DNA of 64,000 nucleotides from Desulfopila inferna (GTDB lineage: Bacteria; Desulfobacterota; Desulfobulbia; Desulfobulbales; Desulfocapsaceae). Within the stretch, counting starts at the first letter, position 1; every line of letters begins with the position of its first letter. The stretch is taken from the NCBI RefSeq assembly GCF_016919005.1, contig NZ_JAFFQE010000005.1, forward strand, positions 186,001 through 250,000. Reading direction: 5' to 3'. Under the pieces are notes generated by a model, which saw only the letters and a program-made list of their open reading frames with translations, ran no database searches and was not told the origin of the DNA. Positions 1-7,810 of this stretch are shown piece by piece. The translations under genes and the position numbers were made by a program.

Positions 1-312
1 CTGGCTATCACCGGGCCGGTTGATCTGGTAACCGATGGCGACCGCGTTCTCAAGATCTCCAACGGTCATCCGCTGATGCCTTATATCACCGGGACGGGAT
101 GCGGTGCAAGCGCTGTAATCGGCGCCTTCGCCGCAGTTGATAAGGATTTCGTCTCGGCGGCGGCGACCGCGCTTGCCTTTTTTGGTCTTGCAGGGGAGAA
201 GGCAGCTCTCTCTGCCAATGCCCCGGGAAGCTTCATGATCGCCTTGCTCGATGCGCTCTATACCATTTCACCCGTGGATCTGCTAGCCGGCGCCAGGATA
301 GAGGAAATATAA
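1..312 (+). CDS. thiM: Hydroxyethylthiazole kinase, C-terminal part
   Basis: Phosphorylates 4-methyl-5-(2-hydroxyethyl)thiazole for thiamine salvage in the cytoplasm. The open frame runs in from the left edge without a start and ends TAA at 310-312, so only about the last 103 residues are present. The ribokinase-like C-terminal signature GTGCGAS, with the anion hole and catalytic Cys typical of ThiM, lies about 30 residues into the fragment, followed by the helical tail. Only 5 bp separate it from thiE, which fits a thiM-thiE operon. Any upstream TPP riboswitch would lie outside the window. Confidence 0.93.
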   Translation: MAITGPVDLVTDGDRVLKISNGHPLMPYITGTGCGASAVIGAFAAVDKDFVSAAATALAFFGLAGEKAALSANAPGSFMIALLDALYTISPVDLLAGARIEEI

Positions 313-317
313 TTACA

Positions 318-965
318 ATGATCGACTATTCGCTTTATCTTGTTACCGACTCTCATCTTTCGCTGGGCAGGACAACTGCGGAAGTTGTGGCCTCCGCCGT
401 CAAAGGCGGGGTCAGTTGTGTACAGCTGCGCGAAAAAAACCTGACAAAGCATGAGTTTTTGGACAATGCCCAAATCCTGAAAGAACTGCTTGCTCCCCTG
501 GGCATACCCCTGATCATCAATGATTATCCCGACATTGCTCTTGCAGTCAACGCCGAGGGCGTTCATCTCGGCCAGAACGACATGCCTGTCAGAGAGGCCC
601 GGGACCTGCTGGGTAAAAACAAACTAATCGGCATTTCCGCGGAATGCCTGGAAGATGCGATCAGGGCTGAACAACAGGGCGCCGACTATATAGGGGTAAG
701 TCCGGTTTTTGCAACCACCAGTAAAGCAGATACCGGTATGCCGTTGGGCCTGGAGGGAATCCGCAGGATTCGCCGCCATGTCAGGCTGCCGCTTGTAGCC
801 ATCGGGGGAATCACCAGTATGAATACCGGCAGGGTTATTGCCGCAGGGGCCGACGGTATTGCCGTTATTTCGGCCATTGTCTCCGCCGCCTCCCCTGAGG
901 AGTCGGCGCGAATGCTCACAGAGCTGATAGCAGAGGCACGACGGGTACACCATGACTGCAACTAA
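318..965 (+). CDS. thiE: Thiamine-phosphate synthase
   Basis: Couples HMP-pyrophosphate to thiazole phosphate to give thiamine phosphate. The 215-residue length is normal for this TIM-barrel family. Visible family motifs are YLVTDS at the N-terminus, VQLREK for the pyrophosphate end of the substrate, NDYPDIA plus GVHLGQ in the middle, and the late phosphate loop AIGGI near residue 160. The start is the first ATG after thiM. Its 3' end overlaps the next gene by 14 bp, so translation of thiamine synthesis and transport genes is probably coupled. Confidence 0.96.
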   Translation: MIDYSLYLVTDSHLSLGRTTAEVVASAVKGGVSCVQLREKNLTKHEFLDNAQILKELLAPLGIPLIINDYPDIALAVNAEGVHLGQNDMPVREARDLLGKNKLIGISAECLEDAIRAEQQGADYIGVSPVFATTSKADTGMPLGLEGIRRIRRHVRLPLVAIGGITSMNTGRVIAAGADGIAVISAIVSAASPEESARMLTELIAEARRVHHDCN

Positions 966-1695
966 AACGTCAGCTCCGTCCATAACCTTCACCGACATCT
1001 GTCTTGATTTTGAAAACGAGACTCTTTTCGATCACCTCAGCTTCAGCGTGGCCGCGGGCAAATGCACCTGCATCCTGGGGCCCAGCGGCTGCGGGAAATC
1101 AACACTGCTCAGGATGGTTTCCGGAAACAGCAGTCTGCGCTATAGCGGCAGTATTTCCTTCTCTACCGACAATCACCAAGTAGGCTGGATGAGTCAAAAC
1201 GACCTTCTGCTCCCCTGGATGACCCTGCACGACAATGTCATGCTGGGCGCCAGGCTGCGCGGCGAAGTGGACGACAGTGTCCGTGACAGGGCGTCCATGC
1301 TGCTCGAACATGCGGGATTGTCACAGTACGAGAAGGCCCTGCCGGCCACCCTTTCCGGAGGAATGCGCCAGCGCGGCGCACTGCTTCGCACCCTTATGGA
1401 AGAACGAGCGCTTCTGCTCATGGATGAACCTTTCTCGGCACTCGATGCTCTGACCAGGATGAAACTGCAGGATCTTGCGGCTCACATGACCCGGGGCAAA
1501 ACGGTACTGCTGGTCACCCATGATCCCCTGGAGGCGTTGCGGATGGGAGACGAGATTATTGTTTTCACCAATGCCCCCGGCGGAGTGAACAGATTTGCCG
1601 ATCTGCCGGGCAGCGTGCCCCGTAAGGCGGGAGATCCCGCCATTGCCCCCTTCTATACCAATCTGCTGGCTCTTCTGATGAGAGAGAACGTATGA
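952..1695 (+). CDS. thiZ: ABC transporter ATPase, ThiZ-type (thiamine precursor uptake)
   Basis: ATP-binding subunit of an importer of the nitrate/taurine/pyrimidine class. Walker A GPSGCGKST is near residue 43, the signature LSGGMRQR near residue 134, and Walker B LLLMDEP near residue 155 with the switch His in VTHD. The Q-loop region reads QNDLLLPW. The 247-residue length fits. Position between thiE and a permease plus a THI5/NMT1-like binding protein indicates uptake of a formylaminopyrimidine or HMP-type thiamine precursor; the ligand is inferred from context. It overlaps both neighbours. Confidence 0.88.
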   Translation: MTATKTSAPSITFTDICLDFENETLFDHLSFSVAAGKCTCILGPSGCGKSTLLRMVSGNSSLRYSGSISFSTDNHQVGWMSQNDLLLPWMTLHDNVMLGARLRGEVDDSVRDRASMLLEHAGLSQYEKALPATLSGGMRQRGALLRTLMEERALLLMDEPFSALDALTRMKLQDLAAHMTRGKTVLLVTHDPLEALRMGDEIIVFTNAPGGVNRFADLPGSVPRKAGDPAIAPFYTNLLALLMRENV

Positions 1696-2456
1696 AGTTC
1701 CTCAGGATTGCAAGCCTGATCGCCGGAGGAATTCTTCTCTGGCAGGTAGTGGTGATTATCAGTGGAGCTCCCCACTACATCCTGCCCGGGCCGTTGCCGG
1801 TGGTCCGTGCCATTGTCAGCCACTGGCCCGAATTATGGCATCATCTGCAGACCACATTGCTGGAAATTATCGCAGGGTTGATCATCGGCACCTTTCTGGG
1901 GAGCATCAGCGCCCTGGTGATGACGCTCTCGCCCCTGCTGAAGCGCTGGATGCTGCCGGTGCTGGTGATCAGCCAGGCCATCCCGGTATTTGCACTGGCG
2001 CCGGTGCTGGTGCTCTGGCTCGGTTACGGCATGGCCTCAAAGATAGCCATGGCGGTGCTGATTATCTATTTTCCGGTAACATCCTCCTTCTATTACGGGA
2101 TGCAGCGCACCGACCGTGATCTGCTCGAACTCGCCAGAATAATGGGGGCCGGCAAAATCGCCCTTTTTCGTTTCATCATTATCCCCAACGCTCTGCCTCC
2201 CTTCGGCTCCGGTCTCAGGGTAGCTACGGCAGTCGCACCAATCGGAGCCATAGTCGGCGAGTGGGTGGGCTCCAGTGCGGGTCTTGGCTTCTATATGCTT
2301 CATGCCAATGCCCGGATGCAGATAGATATCATGTTTGCCGCCCTGACCGTACTTGCCCTTATCTCCCTGACTCTCTATTTCGTCGTTGACGCCATCATAA
2401 CCAGAATTCTTTTCTGGGAAACACAAAAGGATCTCATTCATGAAAAAACCAGGTAA
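1692..2456 (+). CDS. thiX: ABC transporter permease, ThiX-type
   Basis: Inner-membrane subunit of the same importer. Several hydrophobic segments are clear (residues about 5-25, 60-85, 95-120, 125-145, 180-200, 215-240). The coupling EAA-like loop is visible as ELARIMGAGKIALFRFIIIP, contacting the ATPase. It starts with a 4-bp ATGA overlap on the ATPase gene and itself overlaps the start of the binding-protein gene by 17 bp, so all three are translationally linked. Length of 254 residues matches the SsuC/TauC/ThiX family. Confidence 0.88.
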   Translation: MKFLRIASLIAGGILLWQVVVIISGAPHYILPGPLPVVRAIVSHWPELWHHLQTTLLEIIAGLIIGTFLGSISALVMTLSPLLKRWMLPVLVISQAIPVFALAPVLVLWLGYGMASKIAMAVLIIYFPVTSSFYYGMQRTDRDLLELARIMGAGKIALFRFIIIPNALPPFGSGLRVATAVAPIGAIVGEWVGSSAGLGFYMLHANARMQIDIMFAALTVLALISLTLYFVVDAIITRILFWETQKDLIHEKTR

Positions 2457-3390
2457 GGTATTATGCTTTGTTTTTGCCGCACTGCTGCTTTTCTCCGGCA
2501 GTGCTGGCGCTGCAGAAAAACTGACAGTGCTGCTCGACTGGTTCGTCAATCCCGACCACGCCCCTATCTTCGTCGCTCAGGAAAAGGGCTTTTTCAAGGA
2601 AAAAGGGCTGGAGCTGGAAATTATCGCCCCATCCAATCCCAACGATCCGCCCAAACTTGTGGCCGCCCAAAAAGCCGACATTGCCGTATCATACCAGCAC
2701 CAGCACCATATGCAGGTTGATCAGGGTCTGCCACTGGTCAGAATTGCCACTCTGGTTGCCACGCCCCTGAACTCTCTGGTGGTTCTTGCCGATGGCGATA
2801 TTGACAGCCTCGCCGATCTCAAAGGAAAAACCATCGGCTACTCGGTAGGCGGTTTTGAAACAGTTCTCCTCAAGGTGATGCTGGAGCGTGTCGGATTGAC
2901 TCTTGACGATATCAAGCTGGTAAATGTCAACTTCTCCCTCTCTCCTTCTCTTTTTACCGGGCAGACCGATGCGGTGATAGGTGCCTTCAGAAACTTCGAG
3001 TTGAACCAGATGGACATTGAGAAACGACCGGGAAAGGCCTTCTTTGTTGAAGAACATGGTATTCCGGCCTATGACGAACTGATCCTGATCGCGCATCGCG
3101 ACCGGATAGGAGATGATGCCCTGCGCCGCTTCGTGGACGCTCTTGAGCAAGGTGTTCAGTATCTCATCAACCATCCCGAGGAAAGCTGGGCTCTTTTCGC
3201 CAGTGGATCGCGAAAGAATCTCGATGACGAGCTGAATCGCCGCGCCTGGAGGGATACACTGCCTCGCTTTGCCCTGCGTCCCGGCGCTCTGGACATCAAC
3301 CGTTATGAAAATTTCGCCCGATTTCTGCAGGAGCAGGAGATTATCGAGACGATCCCGCCTCTGCAAAGCTGGGCTGTTGAACTGCGGTAA
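2440..3390 (+). CDS. thiY: ABC transporter substrate-binding protein, ThiY/THI5-like
   Basis: Periplasmic binding protein of the thiamine-precursor importer. A signal peptide (basic start, hydrophobic stretch, cleavage after SAGA) precedes the NMT1/THI5-like fold. The pyrimidine-binding N-terminus is recognisable in LDWFVNPDHAPIFVAQ and the loop SNPNDPPKLVA, features of ThiY, which binds N-formyl-4-amino-5-aminomethyl-2-methylpyrimidine. Length 316 aa is typical. It is the last gene of the thiamine operon and is followed at once by a strong terminator. Confidence 0.9.
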   Translation: MKKPGKVLCFVFAALLLFSGSAGAAEKLTVLLDWFVNPDHAPIFVAQEKGFFKEKGLELEIIAPSNPNDPPKLVAAQKADIAVSYQHQHHMQVDQGLPLVRIATLVATPLNSLVVLADGDIDSLADLKGKTIGYSVGGFETVLLKVMLERVGLTLDDIKLVNVNFSLSPSLFTGQTDAVIGAFRNFELNQMDIEKRPGKAFFVEEHGIPAYDELILIAHRDRIGDDALRRFVDALEQGVQYLINHPEESWALFASGSRKNLDDELNRRAWRDTLPRFALRPGALDINRYENFARFLQEQEIIETIPPLQSWAVELR

Positions 3391-3402
3391 TCAGTATATT
3401 TG

Positions 3403-3440
3403 CCGCTGCAGCAGAATCTGCAGCGGAGTGACTTTTTTTT
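3403..3440 (+). terminator. Rho-independent terminator of the thiamine operon
   Basis: A perfect 9-bp inverted repeat (CCGCTGCAG at 3403-3411, CTGCAGCGG at 3418-3426, six-base loop) is followed six bases later by eight T residues at 3433-3440. It sits 13 bp after thiY and just before the convergent gene ending at 3447. Confidence 0.9.
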
Positions 3441-3446
3441 ATTACT

Positions 3447-3917
3447 TCACGACAGGGTGGGGTTAAGAGTCCATTTGATATACCAATTCAGGCCGCCGTC
3501 TTCTCCTTTTTCGGCGTCCAGGCAGACAATTCCGGAGTTCTGGAAGTGATACACCTTGATATCGGGGGAGCCGGTGGTCAGAAAGGAAAGAAGGCGTTCA
3601 AGAAAGGGCATATGACCGACAACCATGCAGTTTTCCGCCGGGTCGATATGCTTTGCATAGTCCCGGACATCATCCAGGGGAGCAATACCGGATACCTGCT
3701 CAACAGGGATACTGTCCTGAACAATGTCCCGGAAGAGATCCGCCGTTTGAGCGGCACGCTTTTTTCCTGAATGAATTATTTTCCGAACATTGACCTCATA
3801 TCCTCTGGCCACTTCGGTAATGAGCTCCGTTTCCTCTATACCCTTTGAGGTAAGTCCTTTTTCCGGATCGACGTCTTTTGAAGCACTTCTGCCATGCTGT
3901 ACGAGAAAGAGTGCCAT
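3447..3917 (-). CDS. SixA-like phosphohistidine phosphatase
   Basis: Histidine phosphatase superfamily, short SixA branch (156 aa). The catalytic RHG-type motif near the start reads VQHGRS, so the usual Arg before the catalytic His is Gln, as in several SixA proteins. A second conserved His occurs in VGHMPFLERLLSFL about residue 100, matching the SixA GHxP motif. SixA removes phosphate from phosphohistidine in HPt domains or in the nitrogen PTS protein NPr. A good ribosome site (AGGAGG) precedes the ATG. Substrate here is unknown; no phosphorelay gene is adjacent. Confidence 0.85.
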   Translation of the reverse strand: MALFLVQHGRSASKDVDPEKGLTSKGIEETELITEVARGYEVNVRKIIHSGKKRAAQTADLFRDIVQDSIPVEQVSGIAPLDDVRDYAKHIDPAENCMVVGHMPFLERLLSFLTTGSPDIKVYHFQNSGIVCLDAEKGEDGGLNWYIKWTLNPTLS

Positions 3918-4121
3918 TTGCCACCTCCTGATTTTCTGAGTTTTGTCAAAAAGAGGGCCAAAATGTCATATTCGAATACAGTTACCACGTTTGCGGGATA
4001 CGGCCATATCCCCAGATCATATTTTCATAAACAACAGATCAGACTGATCGGGATAATCCGTGATTCGTGAAAACAAAGGCGCGATATCTTGAGCGCGGAC
4101 TGTGCGGATGCCGATGAAATA

Positions 4122-4154
4122 GGACAGCGGCGGTTTGACAGCCACCGCTGTTCC
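4122..4154 (-). terminator. Hairpin downstream of the nitroreductase gene
   Basis: Inverted repeat of about 11 bp (4122-4133 against 4142-4154, one G-T position) lies ten bases after the minus-strand stop at 4164. The T-run on the minus strand is short (TATTTC), so termination strength is uncertain. Confidence 0.5.
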
Positions 4155-4163
4155 CAAGCAAAT

Positions 4164-4688
4164 TTAGAATTTCTCCCAATGAACAAACTCCTCCATCGCC
4201 TTTCTTTTCGGCGCCGGAGGTTCATGATCCGGATATCCCAGTGGCACCAGGGCCACAACTTCGTGGGTAGGCGGAACATTAAGAATATCCCGGGCGCCGT
4301 CATGGTCAAACAAACCGACGATAACCGTGCCGAGACCTTGATCATGGGCGGCCAGGCAGAGATTCTCGGTTGCCAGCCCGAGATCATACATAAACCAATC
4401 CCCAAGTTTGGTTACCGCCTTGTCATTGTAAAAACCTGATTTTTCCAACCTGCCACATACGGCAATGACAACGGGAGCCTTCTCCATGGCAATTGTTGCA
4501 GGATTTTTTTTGCTGATTATGCCTGCGAGCTGCTGCTTTATCCCTTCATCCCTGATGACAACCAGTTCGCAGCACTGGGTGTTGGCCCAGGAAGGCGCCC
4601 ATCTTGCCGCCTCCAGCACTTTCTGCAGTTTGTTCTCTTCAATCTCGGTTGACTGGTACCTTCTGACACTGCGTCGTGTAGTAAACAT
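4164..4688 (-). CDS. Nitroreductase-family flavoprotein
   Basis: FMN-dependent oxidoreductase of the nitroreductase fold, 174 aa. The N-terminal FMN phosphate-binding motif RRSVRRYQ is followed by AARWAPSWANTQ, and the C-terminal half has GLGTVIVGLFD and LVPLGYPD, all typical of this family. I chose the ATG at 4688 because GGGAGGG lies directly upstream; an upstream in-frame ATG at 4742 would start inside the repeat element. Likely uses NAD(P)H to reduce quinone or nitro compounds; the physiological substrate cannot be read from the sequence. Confidence 0.88.
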   Translation of the reverse strand: MFTTRRSVRRYQSTEIEENKLQKVLEAARWAPSWANTQCCELVVIRDEGIKQQLAGIISKKNPATIAMEKAPVVIAVCGRLEKSGFYNDKAVTKLGDWFMYDLGLATENLCLAAHDQGLGTVIVGLFDHDGARDILNVPPTHEVVALVPLGYPDHEPPAPKRKAMEEFVHWEKF

Positions 4689-4716
4689 TAACCCTCCCTT
4701 CGTTTGTGGTCTCTGG

Positions 4717-4882
4717 CTAGGAGGTTGTCCGAGAATAGGCATTTTCGTTCAGATCAAGGCATTTTCAGGAAATCAAGCACAGCCATATAGCTGATATCGG
4801 AGTCTGCGCTTACCTGCGAGCATTGATTTTCTGAAAATAACGCCGAGATGGGCGAAAAGGGCATTTTCGGACGGCCTCCTAG
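4717..4882. mobile_element. MITE-like element, 166 bp with terminal inverted repeats
   Basis: The ends are near-perfect 19-bp inverted repeats: CTAGGAGGTTGTCCGAGAA at 4717-4735 and, on the other strand, CTAGGAGGCCGTCCGAAAA at 4864-4882 (three differences). A second nested pair sits inside (4761-4776 against 4823-4838, one mismatch), so the whole element can fold into a long hairpin. It has no open frame of its own. The right end overlaps the end of the acyl-CoA dehydrogenase gene and supplies its TAG stop (4879-4881). No transposase is nearby; a miniature, non-autonomous element is the best reading. Confidence 0.65.
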
Positions 4883-6036
4883 GAAAATTCACCTAAGATC
4901 TGCCGGGCAATTATCAGCCGCTGAATCTCGCTGGTTCCCTCATAAATCGTCGTTATTCTGGCATCGCGGGCATACCGCTCAACCGGATAGTCGCGGGTGT
5001 AGCCATATCCTCCCAGAATCTGCACGGCCTCATAGCAGGCGCGATTGGCTGCTTCCGTTGCGAACATTTTTGCCATGGATGCTTCCTTGGAAAAGGGACG
5101 GCCCTGCTCTTTCCGGTAAGAGGCGCTCATCAGCAGCAGTCGGGCCGCCTCAAGCTCGGTAAAGGCATCGGCAATCTTCCACTGGATTGCCTGAAAATCA
5201 CTTATTTTTTGGTTGAACTGTTTACGCTCCAGAGAATATCGCGTGGCATACTCCATGGCGGCAAGACCGATACCAAGACCCAGTGAACCGATGCCTATGC
5301 GGCCGCCAGCCAGCTCACTTACTGCGGCCCTGAATCCGTCGTTCTGCTCACCCATCAGAGCGTCTTTGGGCACGCGGCAGTCCTGAAAGAGCAACTCGTT
5401 GGTGGCCGAGGCATGCTGGCCCATCTTTTTTTCCTTTTTGCCGATTATCAGACCCGGAGTGCCGGCTTCAATGAGAAACAGGCTGATCCCCTTGCCTCGC
5501 GGAGCCGCAGGATCGGTCACTGCCCAGACCACAAAAACACCGGAACAGGTACCGCTGGTGATAAATATTTTGGAACCGTTAAGAATCCATTCATCACCCT
5601 TGAGAATGGCTGTAGTCGTCATCCCGGCTGGATCGGAGCCGGCGCCAGGTTCCGTGAGGCCGAAGGCGCCTGCCGCATATTCTCCGCTGCAGATCCTGGA
5701 GATATATTTCTTTTTCTGCTCCTCACTGCCCAGCGCCTGGATTACCTCACACACCATGTTATTTACCGAGACAGTGACCGCAGTTGAGGCACAGGCCCTG
5801 GCAATCTCGGTCATGGCCACGCTGAACGCTATAACACCGGCCTCGGAACCACCATAGGCATCGGAGACATTGAGCCCCATGAAACCGAGTTCCCCCAGCT
5901 TGCGTAGATTCTCGTAGAAAATGGCGTCATCACCACCATTGTCGAGTTGCGCTGCCACCGGTTCTAGCTCTGATTTGGCAAAATCGCGGGCAGTATCCTG
6001 TATTAGTTTTTGTTCTTCACTCAGATCCAGACGCAT
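4879..6036 (-). CDS. Acyl-CoA dehydrogenase (short-chain/butyryl type)
   Basis: FAD enzyme that introduces the 2,3-double bond of acyl-CoA and hands electrons to ETF. The 385-residue protein has the family signatures [12 protein letters not shown] and the C-terminal [16 protein letters not shown]; the catalytic Glu of short-chain members is in the IYEGTSEIQ motif near residue 367. It is the last gene of the minus-strand beta-oxidation block, 195 bp after the crotonase gene. The coding sequence ends GEFS then TAG, with the stop inside the inverted repeat of the adjacent MITE-like element, so the original C-terminus may have been altered by a few residues. Confidence 0.95.
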   Translation of the reverse strand: MRLDLSEEQKLIQDTARDFAKSELEPVAAQLDNGGDDAIFYENLRKLGELGFMGLNVSDAYGGSEAGVIAFSVAMTEIARACASTAVTVSVNNMVCEVIQALGSEEQKKKYISRICSGEYAAGAFGLTEPGAGSDPAGMTTTAILKGDEWILNGSKIFITSGTCSGVFVVWAVTDPAAPRGKGISLFLIEAGTPGLIIGKKEKKMGQHASATNELLFQDCRVPKDALMGEQNDGFRAAVSELAGGRIGIGSLGLGIGLAAMEYATRYSLERKQFNQKISDFQAIQWKIADAFTELEAARLLLMSASYRKEQGRPFSKEASMAKMFATEAANRACYEAVQILGGYGYTRDYPVERYARDARITTIYEGTSEIQRLIIARQILGEFS

Positions 6037-6092
6037 AGCTTTACCCCAACCGTCTTTTTATTTTTCCTGATTACCCCTAATCCTCAGCTCAA

Positions 6093-6194
6093 GGTCGGGA
6101 CTGCTCATTTCTCGGGTCTCTGCAGCCCGGACGGCTGCAGCGAAGCCTCCATGGATGGGTTTACGGCGTCCCGATGAAAAGAGCAGTCCCGGCC
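6093..6194. repeat. Intergenic inverted-repeat element between crotonase and acyl-CoA dehydrogenase genes
   Basis: Outer arms 6093-6116 and 6170-6194 are complementary over most of 24 bases (GGTCGGGACTGCTCATTTC against GGCCGGGACTGCTCTTTTC on the other strand). Inside lies a second hairpin, CTGCAGCC/GGCTGCAG at 6120-6140. No coding frame. It could be a palindromic repeat unit, an intercistronic mRNA stabiliser or a processing site. Confidence 0.55.
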
Positions 6195-6230
6195 TGGGCC
6201 AGAAAACACTGCGTTACAAGCGTAATCAGA

Positions 6231-7013
6231 TTATTTTTTCTTGAACTCCGGAACACGTTTTTCCAGAAATGCCAGCATCCCTTCGCCCTGCTCATCACTG
6301 GCAAAACAGAGACCGAAAAGATCGGCCTCGTAGCGGCAGGCCCGTGCCAGATCCATCTCCATGCCGTTGTTCACCGCCTCCTTGCACAGCCTGACCGCGA
6401 GCGGCCCCCGGGAAGCGATCCTGCCGGCAAGACCGAGACATTTCTCCAGCAGTTCCTGCTGCGGGAAAACCCTATTCACCAGGCCAATGCGACATGCTTC
6501 CGCAGCATCGATTATATCACCACTGAAAAGCAGCTCGTTGGCCCTCCCCTTGCCTATAAGACGCGGCAACCTCTGGGTGCCGCCGAAGCCGGGGATGACA
6601 CCGAGATTGACCTCCGGCTGGCCGAATTTGGCATTCTCGGCGGCATAGCGGATGTCGCAGGAGATGGCGATCTCGCAGCCGCCCCCCAAGGCAAAGCCAT
6701 TGACCGCCGCAATAACAGGTTGGGGCAGTTCCTCGATGGTTTTCAGCACCTTGTGGCCGAATCGTGCAAAACGGTTGGCCTCGATGACGCTGAGATCCTG
6801 CATGTGGGAAATATCCGCGCCGGCGACAAACGATTTTTCGCCGGCTCCGGTCAGGATAACGACGGCAACCTCCTCGTCTTCGCCAAGATCGATGAAGCAA
6901 TGATCAAGCTCCAGCAAGGTATCCAGATTCAGGGCATTCAGGGCTTCGGGCCGGTCAATGGTGACGATGGCGGCAGCGCCTTTTTTTTCCAACCTTATGT
7001 ATTCATATTCCAT
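6231..7013 (-). CDS. Enoyl-CoA hydratase (crotonase)
   Basis: Hydrates crotonyl-CoA to 3-hydroxybutyryl-CoA. The 260-residue protein carries the crotonase oxyanion-hole segments AGADISHM (about residue 67) and NGFALGGGCEIAISCD (about residue 105), and the catalytic Glu region PEVNLGVIPGFGGTQRLPR. Start chosen at 7013 because GAGGAAA lies seven bases upstream; the longer frame to 7076 has no ribosome site and overlaps the next gene. It belongs to the minus-strand block with thiolase, hydroxyacyl-CoA dehydrogenase and acyl-CoA dehydrogenase. Confidence 0.95.
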   Translation of the reverse strand: MEYEYIRLEKKGAAAIVTIDRPEALNALNLDTLLELDHCFIDLGEDEEVAVVILTGAGEKSFVAGADISHMQDLSVIEANRFARFGHKVLKTIEELPQPVIAAVNGFALGGGCEIAISCDIRYAAENAKFGQPEVNLGVIPGFGGTQRLPRLIGKGRANELLFSGDIIDAAEACRIGLVNRVFPQQELLEKCLGLAGRIASRGPLAVRLCKEAVNNGMEMDLARACRYEADLFGLCFASDEQGEGMLAFLEKRVPEFKKK

Positions 7014-7036
7014 AGGTTTCCTCATCGAGTTGTTTT

Positions 7037-7789
7037 TTACTCTTCGTTCAGGCTGAATTTCCAGGCGCAATGCCACTCCGGCGGATGTCTATCCGGCGGA
7101 CAGCCGATGCATTCGGTAGTAATACGCTCGTCAATTGCCCTGGCAAAATAGGTATATTCCACCTGTCCCGCCGACTTGCAGGGATAGTCATCCAGTCCTT
7201 TGCGGTTTCTGGCCGCCTGCACCCTGCATTTGTTCATTTGAAAGACAAAGCTTTTCTCCTGCTCATCGGAGATTGACTGTTCGTTGATTGAACCATAGAG
7301 CCTGAAAGCAAGTGCTCTTTTCAGCCCTGCTAATCCGGGACGTTCTTCCATTCCCAGAAAGTTCTTGATGGATGCCGCCTCCACCGGCGAAAACTGAGAC
7401 CAGCAGGAGTCGTTGCAGCGCTTGGCATCATTCATCCCTTCACTGAACTCCACCGTCTGAAACCAGACGCCGTCACCGACCAGCCAGTTTTTGGCGACCC
7501 GGTGGAGCAGCTCTTTCTGCTGCTCCACCTCCATGCTCAAAAGCGGTTCCGGAATATTATCCACCATCTCGAAGCCAAACACTTTGGAGAGATGATGTAT
7601 CTGTATCTGATAGCTTTTTGCTGCAGCCTTTTCCAGCATCTGCAACCCTTTCTTCTCTCCCATCTGGTGCTTTACCTCGGCATACCAGAGGGCATGATGA
7701 ACAATGGTGCGATGAAAGAAGTCCAGGATGAGTCCGGCCCGTCCTTTCTGATCGAGGGTGTCGGGACTTTCTGCGTCTGTCTGTATCAT
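7037..7789 (-). CDS. DUF6125-like cysteine-rich cytosolic protein
   Basis: 250 aa, no signal peptide or membrane segment. The C-terminal third carries spaced cysteines (NKCRVQAARNRKG, DDYPC, TECIGCPPD, WHCAW) resembling a family of hypothetical cytosolic proteins (DUF6125, distantly similar to L-2-amino-thiazoline-4-carboxylate hydrolases) that is common in sulfate reducers; this assignment is from memory of the pattern. A middle motif CNDSCWSQ adds two more cysteines, so metal or cluster binding is possible. It lies 24 bp from the crotonase gene and 22 bp from a peptidase gene, clearly within the beta-oxidation operon. Function unknown. Confidence 0.7.
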   Translation of the reverse strand: MIQTDAESPDTLDQKGRAGLILDFFHRTIVHHALWYAEVKHQMGEKKGLQMLEKAAAKSYQIQIHHLSKVFGFEMVDNIPEPLLSMEVEQQKELLHRVAKNWLVGDGVWFQTVEFSEGMNDAKRCNDSCWSQFSPVEAASIKNFLGMEERPGLAGLKRALAFRLYGSINEQSISDEQEKSFVFQMNKCRVQAARNRKGLDDYPCKSAGQVEYTYFARAIDERITTECIGCPPDRHPPEWHCAWKFSLNEE

Positions 7790-7810
7790 AATCGGCTCCG
7801 GGGAAAATTG

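Noticed and set aside
6174-7151. 325-codon open frame on the plus strand
   Set aside because: It is antisense to the crotonase gene, which has clear family motifs and a ribosome site.
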